Below are positions 17,368 through 26,131 of a DNA stretch of 64,000 nt, piece by piece; position 1 is the stretch's first letter; every line of letters starts with the position of its first letter. The notes under the pieces were generated by a model. That model was not told the origin of the DNA. It did no database searches and saw nothing but the letters and a program-made list of their open reading frames with translations. The position numbers were made by a program, and so were the translations under genes. Location of the stretch: positions 558,001 through 622,000 of the forward strand of contig JAHBSZ010000001.1 of the NCBI GenBank assembly GCA_019638845.1, in the 5' to 3' direction. The DNA comes from Salinibacterium sp. Lineage in GTDB: Bacteria; Actinomycetota; Actinomycetes; Actinomycetales; Microbacteriaceae.

Positions 17368-18928
17368 TGGACTCGATCCGGGGGAAGAGCGAACTCACAA
17401 GAGGTGTGACAGCGCTCGTACCCTTCCACTGCCACGCGGTGTCGATCGGCTGTTGGTCGACAGTACCGTCGCCGCCCAATGCCGCCCACAGCTTCGTGGT
17501 CGTCTTCGGGAGTACGGGAGCGAGCAGGATCGCGAGGGTGCCGATACCGTGCACGGCGGTGGCGAGCACCTGCGCCAATCGGTCGCGGTCGGCTTCGTCC
17601 TTGGCCAGCACCCAGGGCTGTTGCTCGGTGATGTAGAGGTTGAGCGCGTCGACGAGTTCCCAGATCGTGGCGAGTGCCTTGTCGATGGCGAAGGCGTCGA
17701 TGGCGGCGCCCGCGGCATCCGTCACCCGCTTCTCGATGGTGACGATCGCTTCGTCGAGCGTGGTCGTCGGCACCGCGCCATCGAAGTATTTGGTGACCAT
17801 GGCGATCACTCGGGAAGCGAGATTGCCGAATCCGTTCGCGAGTTCCGATTGGTAGCGGGCGCTCAGGTCTTCCCAGCTGAAGGAACCGTCTTGTCCGAAG
17901 GTGATCGCCGAGAGGAAGTAGTAGCGGAACGCGTCGGAGCCGAACGTGTCGGTGATCTCGTTGGGCGCGATGCCCGTGAGTTTCGACTTGCTCATCTTTT
18001 CGCCACCCACGAGCAACCAGCCGTGACCGAACACCGCCTTAGGCACATCGAGACCGGCAGCGAGGAGCATCGCGGGCCAGATGACCGCGTGGAACCGGGC
18101 GATGTCCTTGCCGACGATATGCACCGCGGGCCAGCGGCGCTCGAACTGCTCGTCGTCCGCGCCGTAACCCACTGCGGTGACGTAGTTGAGGAGGGCGTCG
18201 AACCAGACGTAGACGACATGCGAGTCATCCCACGGGACCTTGATTCCCCAGTCGAAACTCGATCGCGAGATCGACAGGTCAGCGAGACCCTGCTTGACGA
18301 ATTGCACGATCTCGTTGCGCACGCTTGCGGGCTGCACGAAATCCGGACGGTTCTCGTAGAGGTCCAGGAGCTGCTGCTCGAACGCACTCATGCGGAAGAA
18401 GTAGTTCTTCTCTTTCAGGATCTCGACGGGCCTGCTGTGGATCTTGCAGACGAGTTGCCCGGCGTAGTCTCCGTCGGCCGTTTCCATCAGGTCGTCGAGT
18501 TGCTTGTACTCCTCACATCCAACGCAGTAGTAACCCTCGTATTCGCCGGAATAGATGTGTCCGTCGTCGTAGAGCTTCTGCAAGAAGATCGTGACGGCCT
18601 GCTCGTGACGCTCCTCAGTGGTCCGAATGAAGTCGTCGTTGCTGATGTCGATGGTCTCGAGCAGGGGCTTCCATGCACTCTCGACGAGCGCATCCGCCCA
18701 GGCCTGAGGGCTCGTGTCGTTCGCGACCGCCGTGCGCAGGATCTTCTGGCCATGCTCATCGGTGCCGGTGAGAAACCAGGTGTCGTCTCCGCGTTGGCGG
18801 TGCCAGCGCGCGAGAACATCCGTCGCCACCTCCGTGTAAGCGTGACCGATGTGCGGAACATCGTTCACGTAGAAGATGGGTGTGGTGATGTAGAAGGCTG
18901 CATCATGTGCAGAGGGCCGAGCGGGCAT
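17360..18928 (-). CDS. metG: Methionyl-tRNA synthetase
   Basis: This class Ia aminoacyl-tRNA synthetase of 522 residues charges tRNA-Met. The HIGH signature is in DVPHIGHAYTEV and the KMSKS loop is in GGEKMSKSKLTG. The zinc-knuckle part YYCVGCEEY and VCKIHSR gives CxxC plus CxxH ligands. The C-terminal helical anticodon-binding domain is present; there is no C-terminal EMAP-like tRNA-binding domain, so it is a short-form enzyme. It heads the metG-tatD-rsmA-ispE cluster and is divergent from a toxin-antitoxin pair, with 94 bases between their starts. Confidence 0.97.
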   Translation of the reverse strand: MPARPSAHDAAFYITTPIFYVNDVPHIGHAYTEVATDVLARWHRQRGDDTWFLTGTDEHGQKILRTAVANDTSPQAWADALVESAWKPLLETIDISNDDFIRTTEERHEQAVTIFLQKLYDDGHIYSGEYEGYYCVGCEEYKQLDDLMETADGDYAGQLVCKIHSRPVEILKEKNYFFRMSAFEQQLLDLYENRPDFVQPASVRNEIVQFVKQGLADLSISRSSFDWGIKVPWDDSHVVYVWFDALLNYVTAVGYGADDEQFERRWPAVHIVGKDIARFHAVIWPAMLLAAGLDVPKAVFGHGWLLVGGEKMSKSKLTGIAPNEITDTFGSDAFRYYFLSAITFGQDGSFSWEDLSARYQSELANGFGNLASRVIAMVTKYFDGAVPTTTLDEAIVTIEKRVTDAAGAAIDAFAIDKALATIWELVDALNLYITEQQPWVLAKDEADRDRLAQVLATAVHGIGTLAILLAPVLPKTTTKLWAALGGDGTVDQQPIDTAWQWKGTSAVTPLVSSLFPRIESSE

Positions 18929-18987
18929 GGGTTCCAGTCTACGGATGCCGCGACGCGTGTTACTTCGTCGGGCACGCTCAACTGGGG

Positions 18988-19014
18988 TTGATCAGACCTG
19001 ATCAGACTTATAAC
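18988..19014 (+). promoter_or_regulatory. Promoter/operator of the toxin-antitoxin pair (tandem TGATCAGACY)
   Basis: Two adjacent 10-base direct repeats, TGATCAGACC (18989-18998) and TGATCAGACT (18999-19008), each contain the palindrome TGATCA. They are followed at once by TATAAC (19009-19014), a good -10, with TTGATC (18988-18993) as a possible -35. The antitoxin ATG follows eight bases later. This arrangement suits autorepression by a Phd-type antitoxin binding side by side over the promoter. Confidence 0.5.
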
Positions 19015-19022
19015 CTTGTGAG

Positions 19023-19256
19023 ATGAGCGCGACTGTCAACGTCTATGAAGCGAAGTCACATTTTTCGCAGCTCCTCGCCCGTGTCGAGGGAGGCGAAGAG
19101 ATCGTGATTGCGCGCCACGGCCGGCCGGTTGCACGGCTCGTTCCTCTCGCCATTCGGCCCAACCGCACTCCTGGGCTCTTTGCAGGACAGATAGTGATCG
19201 CCGATGACTTCGACGACTTCACTGAACAGGACGTGCGTGACTGGTACGGCGAATGA
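19023..19256 (+). CDS. Phd/YefM-family antitoxin
   Basis: This small 77-residue protein has the Phd/YefM N-terminal DNA-binding fold: TVNVYEAKSHFSQLLARVEGGEEIVIARHGRPVA is read across residues 4 to 37 with the family's typical spacing. The C-terminal acidic part (DDFDDFTEQDVRDWYGE) is the expected toxin-neutralising tail. Its stop overlaps the toxin start by four bases. The pair sits as an insert between the housekeeping genes metG and rsmI, suggesting acquisition by horizontal transfer. Confidence 0.9.
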   Translation: MSATVNVYEAKSHFSQLLARVEGGEEIVIARHGRPVARLVPLAIRPNRTPGLFAGQIVIADDFDDFTEQDVRDWYGE

Positions 19257-19630
19257 GACTTCTGCTCGACACTCACATCGTGCTGTGGTGGCTGAATGAT
19301 GATCGAAAGCTCGGGCCACACCTGCGAGCGCTTATCGAAGATGGCGACAACGACATACTCGTTTCGTCGGTTTCTGTCGCGGAGATAGCTATCAAACGAT
19401 CACAGGGCAAGGTCACGGCGCCGGCTGACTTGCTGAATGTCCTGGCCGAAGAGGGCTTTCGAGAACTCCCCCTTCTGGCCACCCATGCTGCAGCCCTTGA
19501 ACATCTCCCACTGCATCATCGCGATCCGTTCGACCGGATGCTTGTTGCGCAAGCCCTCACAGAATCGCTTGCCCTGGCCAGCCACGATGCAGCCATCCAG
19601 CGCTACGGCGTCGAGGTCATCACCGGCTAG
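19253..19630 (+). CDS. PIN-domain toxin (VapC-like ribonuclease)
   Basis: This 125-residue PIN-domain protein is the toxin of the pair. The acidic metal-binding residues are present: Asp6 in LLLDTHIVLWW, Glu44 in SVAEIAIK, and Asp91 and Asp94 in HRDPFDRMLVAQAL, with a further Asp112 in ASHDAA. Such proteins are Mg2+-dependent RNases that cut tRNA or other RNA. It is translated from an ATG overlapping the antitoxin stop. Its end overlaps the end of rsmI on the other strand by 11 bases. Confidence 0.92.
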   Translation: MRLLLDTHIVLWWLNDDRKLGPHLRALIEDGDNDILVSSVSVAEIAIKRSQGKVTAPADLLNVLAEEGFRELPLLATHAAALEHLPLHHRDPFDRMLVAQALTESLALASHDAAIQRYGVEVITG

Positions 19631-20438
19631 CCAGCGCGGCCTCGTAGAGGTCTCGCTTGCTGAGTCCGGTAGCCTCGGCCACCTCGGCGACAGCTTCTTT
19701 GAGCCGTAGGCCCTCCGCGACGAGCGCGCGAACCTGCGCGACTCCGCTCGGCAGGTCTGCGGTAGCGGGCGCCGCACCCTCGACGACCACACAGATTTCT
19801 CCGCGAGCACCGTCGGCGAAGTACGCAGCGAGTTCGGTAGCGGTTCCTCGTGCCACTTCCTCATGCAGCTTGGTGAGTTCGCGGCACACAGCGACGCGCC
19901 GGTCGGGCGCTACTGCTGCGAGATCGCGCAGGGAGTCCGCCAGGCGGTGCGGCGACTCGAAGAACACCATCGTGCGTTCCTCCCGCGCGAGTGCGGTGAA
20001 GTAGGCGACCCGACTCTTGCGCGGCAAGAATCCTTCGAACGTGAAGCGATCGGTCGGCAGGCCCGAGACGGCGAGCGCGGTGAGCACGGCGCTTGGGCCG
20101 GGCAAGGCCGTCACCGTGACTCCGGCGGCGGCCGCGGCGGCCACGAGAGGGAAGCCCGGATCGCTGATCGCTGGCATACCGGCATCCGTGAGCACGAGAA
20201 CGTCGGCGTCACGACCGAGCTCGACGATCTCGCCGGCCTTCTCAGTTTCGTTGTGCTCGTGCAGCGCGATGAGACGCGGCCGGTTCTCGACGCCGAGTGC
20301 CCGCATGAGATGGATGGTCGTGCGGGTGTCTTCGCTCGCGATCACCGTCGCGTTCTCGAGGGCTTCGATAAGACGACGAGACGCGTCGCCAAGATTGCCG
20401 ATGGGCGTCGCGGCGAGGATGATCACGCTAGCTAGCAT
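19620..20438 (-). CDS. rsmI: 16S rRNA (cytidine(1402)-2'-O)-methyltransferase
   Basis: This is RsmI, which 2'-O-methylates C1402 in the 30S decoding centre. It has about 272 residues with the tetrapyrrole-methylase-like fold. Conserved motifs are ILAATPIGNLGDAS, VIASEDTRTT, LTDAGMPAISDPG, LPGPSAVLTAL and FFESPHRL. I chose ATG at 20438; a GTG at 20426 would give the more usual VIILAATP start. It is divergent from the protein mannosyltransferase with only about seven bases between the two starts, so the promoters must overlap the coding ends. Confidence 0.93.
   Translation of the reverse strand: MLASVIILAATPIGNLGDASRRLIEALENATVIASEDTRTTIHLMRALGVENRPRLIALHEHNETEKAGEIVELGRDADVLVLTDAGMPAISDPGFPLVAAAAAAGVTVTALPGPSAVLTALAVSGLPTDRFTFEGFLPRKSRVAYFTALAREERTMVFFESPHRLADSLRDLAAVAPDRRVAVCRELTKLHEEVARGTATELAAYFADGARGEICVVVEGAAPATADLPSGVAQVRALVAEGLRLKEAVAEVAEATGLSKRDLYEAALASR
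20433..20438 (+). promoter_or_regulatory. Candidate -10 box for the protein mannosyltransferase gene
   Basis: The plus strand reads TAGCAT seven bases before the GTG at 20446. It lies inside the first codons of rsmI on the other strand. There is no ribosome-binding site between box and start, consistent with a leaderless message. The call rests on spacing only. Confidence 0.3.
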
Positions 20439-20445
20439 TACAGAC

Positions 20446-22074
20446 GTGACCATGCGGGCGAGCGACGACTTCGACGAGCTGCTGTCGCGAGACCTTCCGA
20501 CGGGCCCCGTCGAGGTCGAACCCACCGGCTCCCGGCTCGATCGGTGGTGGGATCGTCTCGACCCGCGCGTGCAACGCACCCTGCGCTGGGGTGCGCCTGC
20601 GCTCGTCGTGATCATCGCCGCGGTCACCCGGCTCTGGCAGCTCGGCCACCCGCACGCCCTTGTCTTCGACGAGACCTTCTATGTGAAGGATGCCTGGACC
20701 CTCACCAACCTCGGCTACGAGGCGTCCTGGCCGGCCGAGGCAGATGCATCATTCAACGTCGGAAACACCGACATCTTCCTTACGAATCCCTCGTTTGTCG
20801 TGCATCCGCCGCTTGGCAAATGGATCATCGGGCTCGGGATGAGCGCCCTCGGCCCCGACAACCCCGTGGGCTGGCGCATCGCGACGGCGATCACGGGAAT
20901 TCTCGCCGTGATCCTGCTGATGGTCGTCGCGAAGCTACTGTTCCAATCGACGGTGCTCGCCACTCTCGCAGGCTTCCTGTTTGCCATTGACGGCAATGCG
21001 ATAGTGATGAGCCGCGTCGCGCTGCTGGACAACTACGTGATGTTCTTCGCGCTCCTGGGCTTCCTCGCCGTGCTACTCGATCGTCAGTGGAGCGCAGTTC
21101 GGCTCACTGCGTGGATCGCCGAGCGGGAGCGACGCGGGCGATTGCCGGATTGGGGGCCCATGCTGTGGTGGCGCCCCTGGCTCATCGCGGCGGGAATCGC
21201 CTTCGGCGCAACGGCCGCGATCAAGTGGAACGGCCTCTACTTTCTCGCGGGTTTCGCCGTCTATACGCTTCTCGTCGACGCTCTTGCCCGCCGACGCGCG
21301 GGCCTGCCGTTCTGGTTCGCTGGCACCCTGTTCAAGCAGGCACCGGCAACCTTCCTGCTCACCGTGCCCGTTGCACTTGTCGTGTACCTCTCGACGTGGA
21401 CCGGCTGGTTTCTGTCCGACCGAGGCTACGACCGACATTGGGCCGACGACGCGGGCAACGCGTGGACGGGTGCCCTCGCCTGGGTGCCGCACTCGCTGCA
21501 AAGCTTGTGGCATTTCGAGTCGTCGGTATACGCCTATCACGTCGGCGAAAGCAGACCACATGGCTATCAGGCGAATCCGCTGACCTGGCTGCTTCTGATC
21601 CGGCCCACGAGCATGTACTACCAATCGGTAGGTGCTGGCACCGACGGGTGCACTTCGGCGTGTGGTGAATCAATCACGGGTATCGCGAACCCGATAATTT
21701 GGTGGGCTGCGGTCGCAGCCGCTGGCTATCTCGTCTATCGCCTCGTGCGCTACCGCGAATGGCGAGTGGGCCTCGTTCTGACCGGTGTGGCCGTCGGATA
21801 CCTGCCATGGCTGCTGTACCTGAATCGGACGGTTTTCCAGTTCTACACGATCGCATTCGAGCCGTATCTGATTCTTGCGCTCGTGACAGCGATGGGCCTG
21901 CTCTTAGGAAAGGCGTCGGATCCATCGTGGCGTCGACTCAGCGGCATCCGCGTAGTGACGATTTTCTGCGCAGTGGCGCTCGTCGTGAGCGTCTACTTCT
22001 GGCCGCTCTGGACAGGCACGCAGGCCGACTACTGGTTCATCGCCTCGCACTGGTGGCTTCCAACCTGGCGTTGA
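20446..22074 (+). CDS. Dolichyl-phosphate-mannose-protein mannosyltransferase (PMT family)
   Basis: This polytopic GT-C membrane enzyme of about 542 residues transfers mannose from polyprenyl-phosphomannose to Ser/Thr of exported proteins. The catalytic Asp-Glu of the first extracellular loop is in LVFDETFYVKDAWTL. Further family stretches are HPPLGKWIIGLGM, RVALLDNYVMFF and GATAAIKWNGLYF, and about ten membrane helices follow. GTG at 20446 is chosen; ATG at 20452 is equally possible. Location beside rsmI is common in actinobacteria. The next gene encodes a large exported Thr/Ser-rich protein, a possible substrate. Confidence 0.93.
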   Translation: MTMRASDDFDELLSRDLPTGPVEVEPTGSRLDRWWDRLDPRVQRTLRWGAPALVVIIAAVTRLWQLGHPHALVFDETFYVKDAWTLTNLGYEASWPAEADASFNVGNTDIFLTNPSFVVHPPLGKWIIGLGMSALGPDNPVGWRIATAITGILAVILLMVVAKLLFQSTVLATLAGFLFAIDGNAIVMSRVALLDNYVMFFALLGFLAVLLDRQWSAVRLTAWIAERERRGRLPDWGPMLWWRPWLIAAGIAFGATAAIKWNGLYFLAGFAVYTLLVDALARRRAGLPFWFAGTLFKQAPATFLLTVPVALVVYLSTWTGWFLSDRGYDRHWADDAGNAWTGALAWVPHSLQSLWHFESSVYAYHVGESRPHGYQANPLTWLLLIRPTSMYYQSVGAGTDGCTSACGESITGIANPIIWWAAVAAAGYLVYRLVRYREWRVGLVLTGVAVGYLPWLLYLNRTVFQFYTIAFEPYLILALVTAMGLLLGKASDPSWRRLSGIRVVTIFCAVALVVSVYFWPLWTGTQADYWFIASHWWLPTWR

Positions 22075-22180
22075 TGCGTCAACAAGTTTCTCTACCGTAA
22101 AAGCCCGCATATCGCTACGCTGTGGCCTACCGGAGAGATACCCGACTTCGGCGCACCCCTCGATCCCCGACGAGGACCCG

Positions 22181-25100
22181 ATGTCACAGCCCCCGCATTC
22201 CCGAGCCCGCAGACGCATCGCATCTGCTGGTGCTGCCCTCTGCCTCGTTCTTGCGTCGCTCGTCGGAGGAGCAGCGCTCCCCGCCCAAGCCGCCGACATC
22301 CCCTCGATGGTTTCCGCGTCGGAGACCGATCAGTCGACAATCGACCTCGAAGGCCAGACCAACTACATCGAAGTCGGCTATACGGTCAGCGTGCTCGATG
22401 GCACGACCGAAGTGTGCCCAGGGGGCGTCATCGATGGCGCCGGCTCGTTCTACTGTGACGGCATCGATCTTGCGCTGGGAACCAACACCTTCACGGTGAC
22501 CACCGACGACGGATCCGGTACTGATGGTGCCACCACCGACTTCGTCATCACGCGATATGCGCCCGCCCAGATCGTGGGGATCCAGGGCGTCGTCGGGACC
22601 GCAACTACCAGCGGAGACGTCACGCTCACCGGCACCGGCCCCGCGCTCGGGAACATCGAGATCGCGGTTTCCGCCGCCGCCACCCCGGTGGGCGACCTGT
22701 GCCAGACAACTGCAGACAGCTCGGGAGACTGGTCATGTCTGCTAACCCCAACCCTCGCCGTGGGTGACTATGACGCGGTGGCCACAGGCTACGGGACCGG
22801 GGGTACGCAATTGAGTTCGTCTGCTCCCTACTCCTTCTCCGTCATCACCGATCCGACGCTCGCGACAGCAATCACGATCGACGACCCTGCCGATACCTCT
22901 GTCGTGCTCCACTCCGACTACGACGTGACCGGAACCGTGACGCCCGCCGATGCGACCGTCACGGTCTCGGCACAGGGCAGGAGTTGTGTAGCCACCGTCA
23001 TCGGTACGGACTGGACGTGCTCGTTGAGTGGACTCGAGAACGGCGTAGGAGTAGCGATTTCCGCCTCCACCTCCGACAACACGGTGCTCGCGACATCCAC
23101 TGTTGACGTCGTGCTCCCGCCCGTCATCAACGGGCTCGTGGGCGGCAAGCTGTATGGCTACGATGCGAGCTACACGGTCACCGGTGTCGTCGGTGTCGGC
23201 GCGACGGTGCACGTCGAGGCCAACAATCCCGACGGCGAGTGCGGCGCCAACGAAAGCGACAACGACCCGGACGAGATTCCCGGGACCTTCGAGTGCACGA
23301 TCGACGCGAGCGCGGGGTTCCCGTTCACGGACGGCGAGTACACCATGCTCGTGTCCCAGTCACTCGGTGCGGGCTCCAACAGCACCCCGGTGAACATCAT
23401 TATCAACACCGACCCAGGCGCGACCGTCGATCCGTTGCCGTCGCTCGTGACGGACCCGACTCTCACCGTTACCGGAACGACTGACTACTCGACCGGTTCG
23501 CTCATCGTCGAGCTCGGCAACGACTCGTGCACAACCACGATCACCGGCACCGAGCTACCTTTTACGTGGTCGTGCACCTTCTACAACCTGACTACGGCCA
23601 ACAACACCCACGTCACAGTAAAGCGCGGTAGCGGCGCTCCGGTTCTGGCCGCCGCGACCGTCGACGTGCTCCAGCCTCCGAGCTTCAACTCAGATACGAC
23701 GGATGACGGTGGCAATCCTCCCGGGTTTGGAAACCCGATCACCATCGATGGTGAAGGCGAACCGTCTACCGATGTGGAGATCGGGGGCGACACGATCATC
23801 ACGGTGACCGTGAGCGGAATCGTTCCCCCGATCACCTGCACGACGACCACGAGCGGTTCTGACGGGGAGGGATACCCCGGCGGCTACTGGTACTGCACCC
23901 TTCCGCCCGGAATCCCTGACGGCGCCTATCCGATCGAAATCACTCAGACCCCAGCGTGGTCGGGCGGCACGGCATCCGAACCTCTCGCCAAGACGCTCTA
24001 CGTCGATCAGAACGGGGGCGGACGCGGCGCCCTGAATTGCTCGTTCTCTGCGGGCGGCCTCACGGTGACGAAGAGCGATCCCAACAATTCCGTGAGCCTC
24101 TACTATGTCGGAGCAGTTCCGGGTTCGTACCCCCCGGTCCATTTTGGTACCTGCTCGGGCGCAGTCGGGGCGCCTGCTCCCGCCTCGTTCGACGACGTGT
24201 TCCGCGGCGAGTGTGCGCCCGGGACCGACGCTCAGCCTTGGCTCGTCTCCACTTCGGATACGACCTGCCTCGTCACCAACCTCACGCCTGGCATGTGGAA
24301 CCTGTACTACTCGACCGAAGAAGGCGGAAACCTCTACTGGGATTGGTTCTTCATCGTCCCCTCCCCCCCGACGCTCTCCCCCACGAGCACTGGCGTTCCG
24401 GGAGTTGGGGGTTTCCGCGGCACAGGAACACCCGGTGACACCATCACCGTCACAACTACCGACGGAAAGCCGGTGTGCACCGCCGTCGTCGCACCGAACG
24501 GTGTGTGGGCATGCACGGCCACGGTTGGCACCGGTTCGGCCGCGTATCGCGCAAGCCAAACGGATGCCGCAACCGGCGGTGTCTCACCCTTCACGACGCC
24601 CACCGCCACCATCAGTTTCGCCGCAGCGCCAGACCCCGTAGTGGACACCACGGTTCCGACACCCACCCCCACAACCAAGGTCCCGCTCCACTGGACTCTG
24701 ACCATCAGCGGAGTCGACGGCCCCTTGCGTCCCGGACAGAAGGTCGGGCTCAGCAGCTCTGGCCTCCCCGCGGGAAGTATTGTCGACGTCGAGTTGCACT
24801 CGACCCCTGTGCACCTGGGCAATACCATCGTCCGGCCGGACGGCACGTTCGATTTCGCGGTTACCATTCCGATGGATGTGACCCGAGGAAGCCACAAGAT
24901 CATCGTCACGGTGACCGCGCCCGGCGAAGATCCATCGCCGGTAGAGAGTGCCGTCGACGTCGAAACGGACCTCGTCACGAAGGCGCTCGAGAACACCAGC
25001 GTCGGGCATTCCCCCACCAGCGACGCGCCTTCCGGAAACGGCTCGGACGTGACTCAGTCCCGCAACGACCCGAGTTCTCCCACCGCCATCTCGGGTGCGT

Positions 25101-26080
25101 TGCCGACCCTCTTCGACATCATCACGAACCCGGGCGCTCTCGCGGTTGCTGGCGGCCTCGCGCTCATGATCCTGCTTCTCGTCGCGCTCCCGACGGAAGT
25201 CCTGAACTCGACGATCGAGTCGAACTCCGGCAGATTCGGCCGCGGATTCTCGGCAATCCAACGAGCGATCACGCGCGGCACCGAGTGGTTCATTGCCGTT
25301 ACTCGTACGCCGCTCATCGCGACGGTCGTCTTGCTGGTACTCACGAGCTTCATCTTCGGCTTCGTCGACCCCTCCTTCGGATTCGATCTCGCGTCGCTGC
25401 GACTCGTACTGTCACTCGCCTTGGGTCTGTTCGTCGTGACCTTCGTGGCGTCGCGCTTGACCGGGCTCGTCCTGCACCGACGCTGGTCCGTCGAGAGTGC
25501 AATCGAAATGGATCCGAGCGCGATCATCTTCGCCATCCTCGGGGTCGTCGTCGCACGCCTGCTCGACTTCTCGCCGGGCTTCCTCGTGGGCTTGGTGATT
25601 GGGCTCGAACTCGCTCATCAGGCGACGACCAGCCAGAAGATCCGCGCGATCGTCGTCGAGTTCTCGTTCATCGTGGGCTTCGGAGTGCTCGCCTGGCTGG
25701 CGTACTCGGTATGGGTCGGCGTTCAGGGCGATGCCGTGCTCGGGTTCTGGGACGGCATGGTCCAGGATGCCCTCGTCGCCGTCACCTCCGAGGGCCTCAC
25801 CGCCGTCACGGTAGCCATGATTCCGATCGCTTTCCTGGACGGCAAGGAGATCTTCGCCCACTCACGCAGGCTCTGGGCGGTGATGTTCCTGATCGCGGCA
25901 ACGGTGTTCGCGCTTCTTATCCTGCCCACGTCCGTCGGCGGCGACCAGGTCGGAAACATTGCGGTGTGGATCGCGGTGCTCGTCGGTTTCGCTGCCGTCA
26001 CGCTGGGCCTGACGCTCTGGCTCCAGAAGACGAGCAACGCCGAGACCACCGAGGAGAAAGAGGAGAAGGTCGACGCGTAG
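22181..26080 (+). CDS. Large exported repeat protein with C-terminal polytopic membrane domain
   Basis: This 1299-residue protein has a Sec signal peptide ending LPAQA (cleavage after about residue 37), then about 800 residues of Ig-like modules of 85-100 residues. Most modules carry one Cys pair in a C-x(8-18)-W/F-x-C pattern, for example CQTTADSSGDWSC, CVATVIGTDWTC and CTAVVAPNGVWAC. A Pro/Thr linker (VPTPTPTTKVP) leads to one more beta domain. From about residue 985 onward there are some eight or nine membrane helices and a charged tail (TTEEKEEKVDA). I recognise no catalytic motif. AGGA lies four to five bases before the ATG. It probably is a cell-envelope structural or adhesive protein; function unknown. 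Confidence 0.85.
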   Translation: MSQPPHSRARRRIASAGAALCLVLASLVGGAALPAQAADIPSMVSASETDQSTIDLEGQTNYIEVGYTVSVLDGTTEVCPGGVIDGAGSFYCDGIDLALGTNTFTVTTDDGSGTDGATTDFVITRYAPAQIVGIQGVVGTATTSGDVTLTGTGPALGNIEIAVSAAATPVGDLCQTTADSSGDWSCLLTPTLAVGDYDAVATGYGTGGTQLSSSAPYSFSVITDPTLATAITIDDPADTSVVLHSDYDVTGTVTPADATVTVSAQGRSCVATVIGTDWTCSLSGLENGVGVAISASTSDNTVLATSTVDVVLPPVINGLVGGKLYGYDASYTVTGVVGVGATVHVEANNPDGECGANESDNDPDEIPGTFECTIDASAGFPFTDGEYTMLVSQSLGAGSNSTPVNIIINTDPGATVDPLPSLVTDPTLTVTGTTDYSTGSLIVELGNDSCTTTITGTELPFTWSCTFYNLTTANNTHVTVKRGSGAPVLAAATVDVLQPPSFNSDTTDDGGNPPGFGNPITIDGEGEPSTDVEIGGDTIITVTVSGIVPPITCTTTTSGSDGEGYPGGYWYCTLPPGIPDGAYPIEITQTPAWSGGTASEPLAKTLYVDQNGGGRGALNCSFSAGGLTVTKSDPNNSVSLYYVGAVPGSYPPVHFGTCSGAVGAPAPASFDDVFRGECAPGTDAQPWLVSTSDTTCLVTNLTPGMWNLYYSTEEGGNLYWDWFFIVPSPPTLSPTSTGVPGVGGFRGTGTPGDTITVTTTDGKPVCTAVVAPNGVWACTATVGTGSAAYRASQTDAATGGVSPFTTPTATISFAAAPDPVVDTTVPTPTPTTKVPLHWTLTISGVDGPLRPGQKVGLSSSGLPAGSIVDVELHSTPVHLGNTIVRPDGTFDFAVTIPMDVTRGSHKIIVTVTAPGEDPSPVESAVDVETDLVTKALENTSVGHSPTSDAPSGNGSDVTQSRNDPSSPTAISGALPTLFDIITNPGALAVAGGLALMILLLVALPTEVLNSTIESNSGRFGRGFSAIQRAITRGTEWFIAVTRTPLIATVVLLVLTSFIFGFVDPSFGFDLASLRLVLSLALGLFVVTFVASRLTGLVLHRRWSVESAIEMDPSAIIFAILGVVVARLLDFSPGFLVGLVIGLELAHQATTSQKIRAIVVEFSFIVGFGVLAWLAYSVWVGVQGDAVLGFWDGMVQDALVAVTSEGLTAVTVAMIPIAFLDGKEIFAHSRRLWAVMFLIAATVFALLILPTSVGGDQVGNIAVWIAVLVGFAAVTLGLTLWLQKTSNAETTEEKEEKVDA

Positions 26081-26131
26081 CCCGGCGTAACTGTCGGAAG
26101 CCACCGACCGGCGTTCGGGTAGCGTGAACGC

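Noticed and set aside
17252-18991. 579-codon open frame on the plus strand opposite metG
   Set aside because: It lies fully antisense to metG, which has intact HIGH and KMSKS motifs. Such long mirror frames are usual in high-GC DNA, and this one has no recognisable domain or proper start.
26081-26131. SAM riboswitch or T-box before metY
   Set aside because: The gap is only 51 bases and shows no fitting stem structure.
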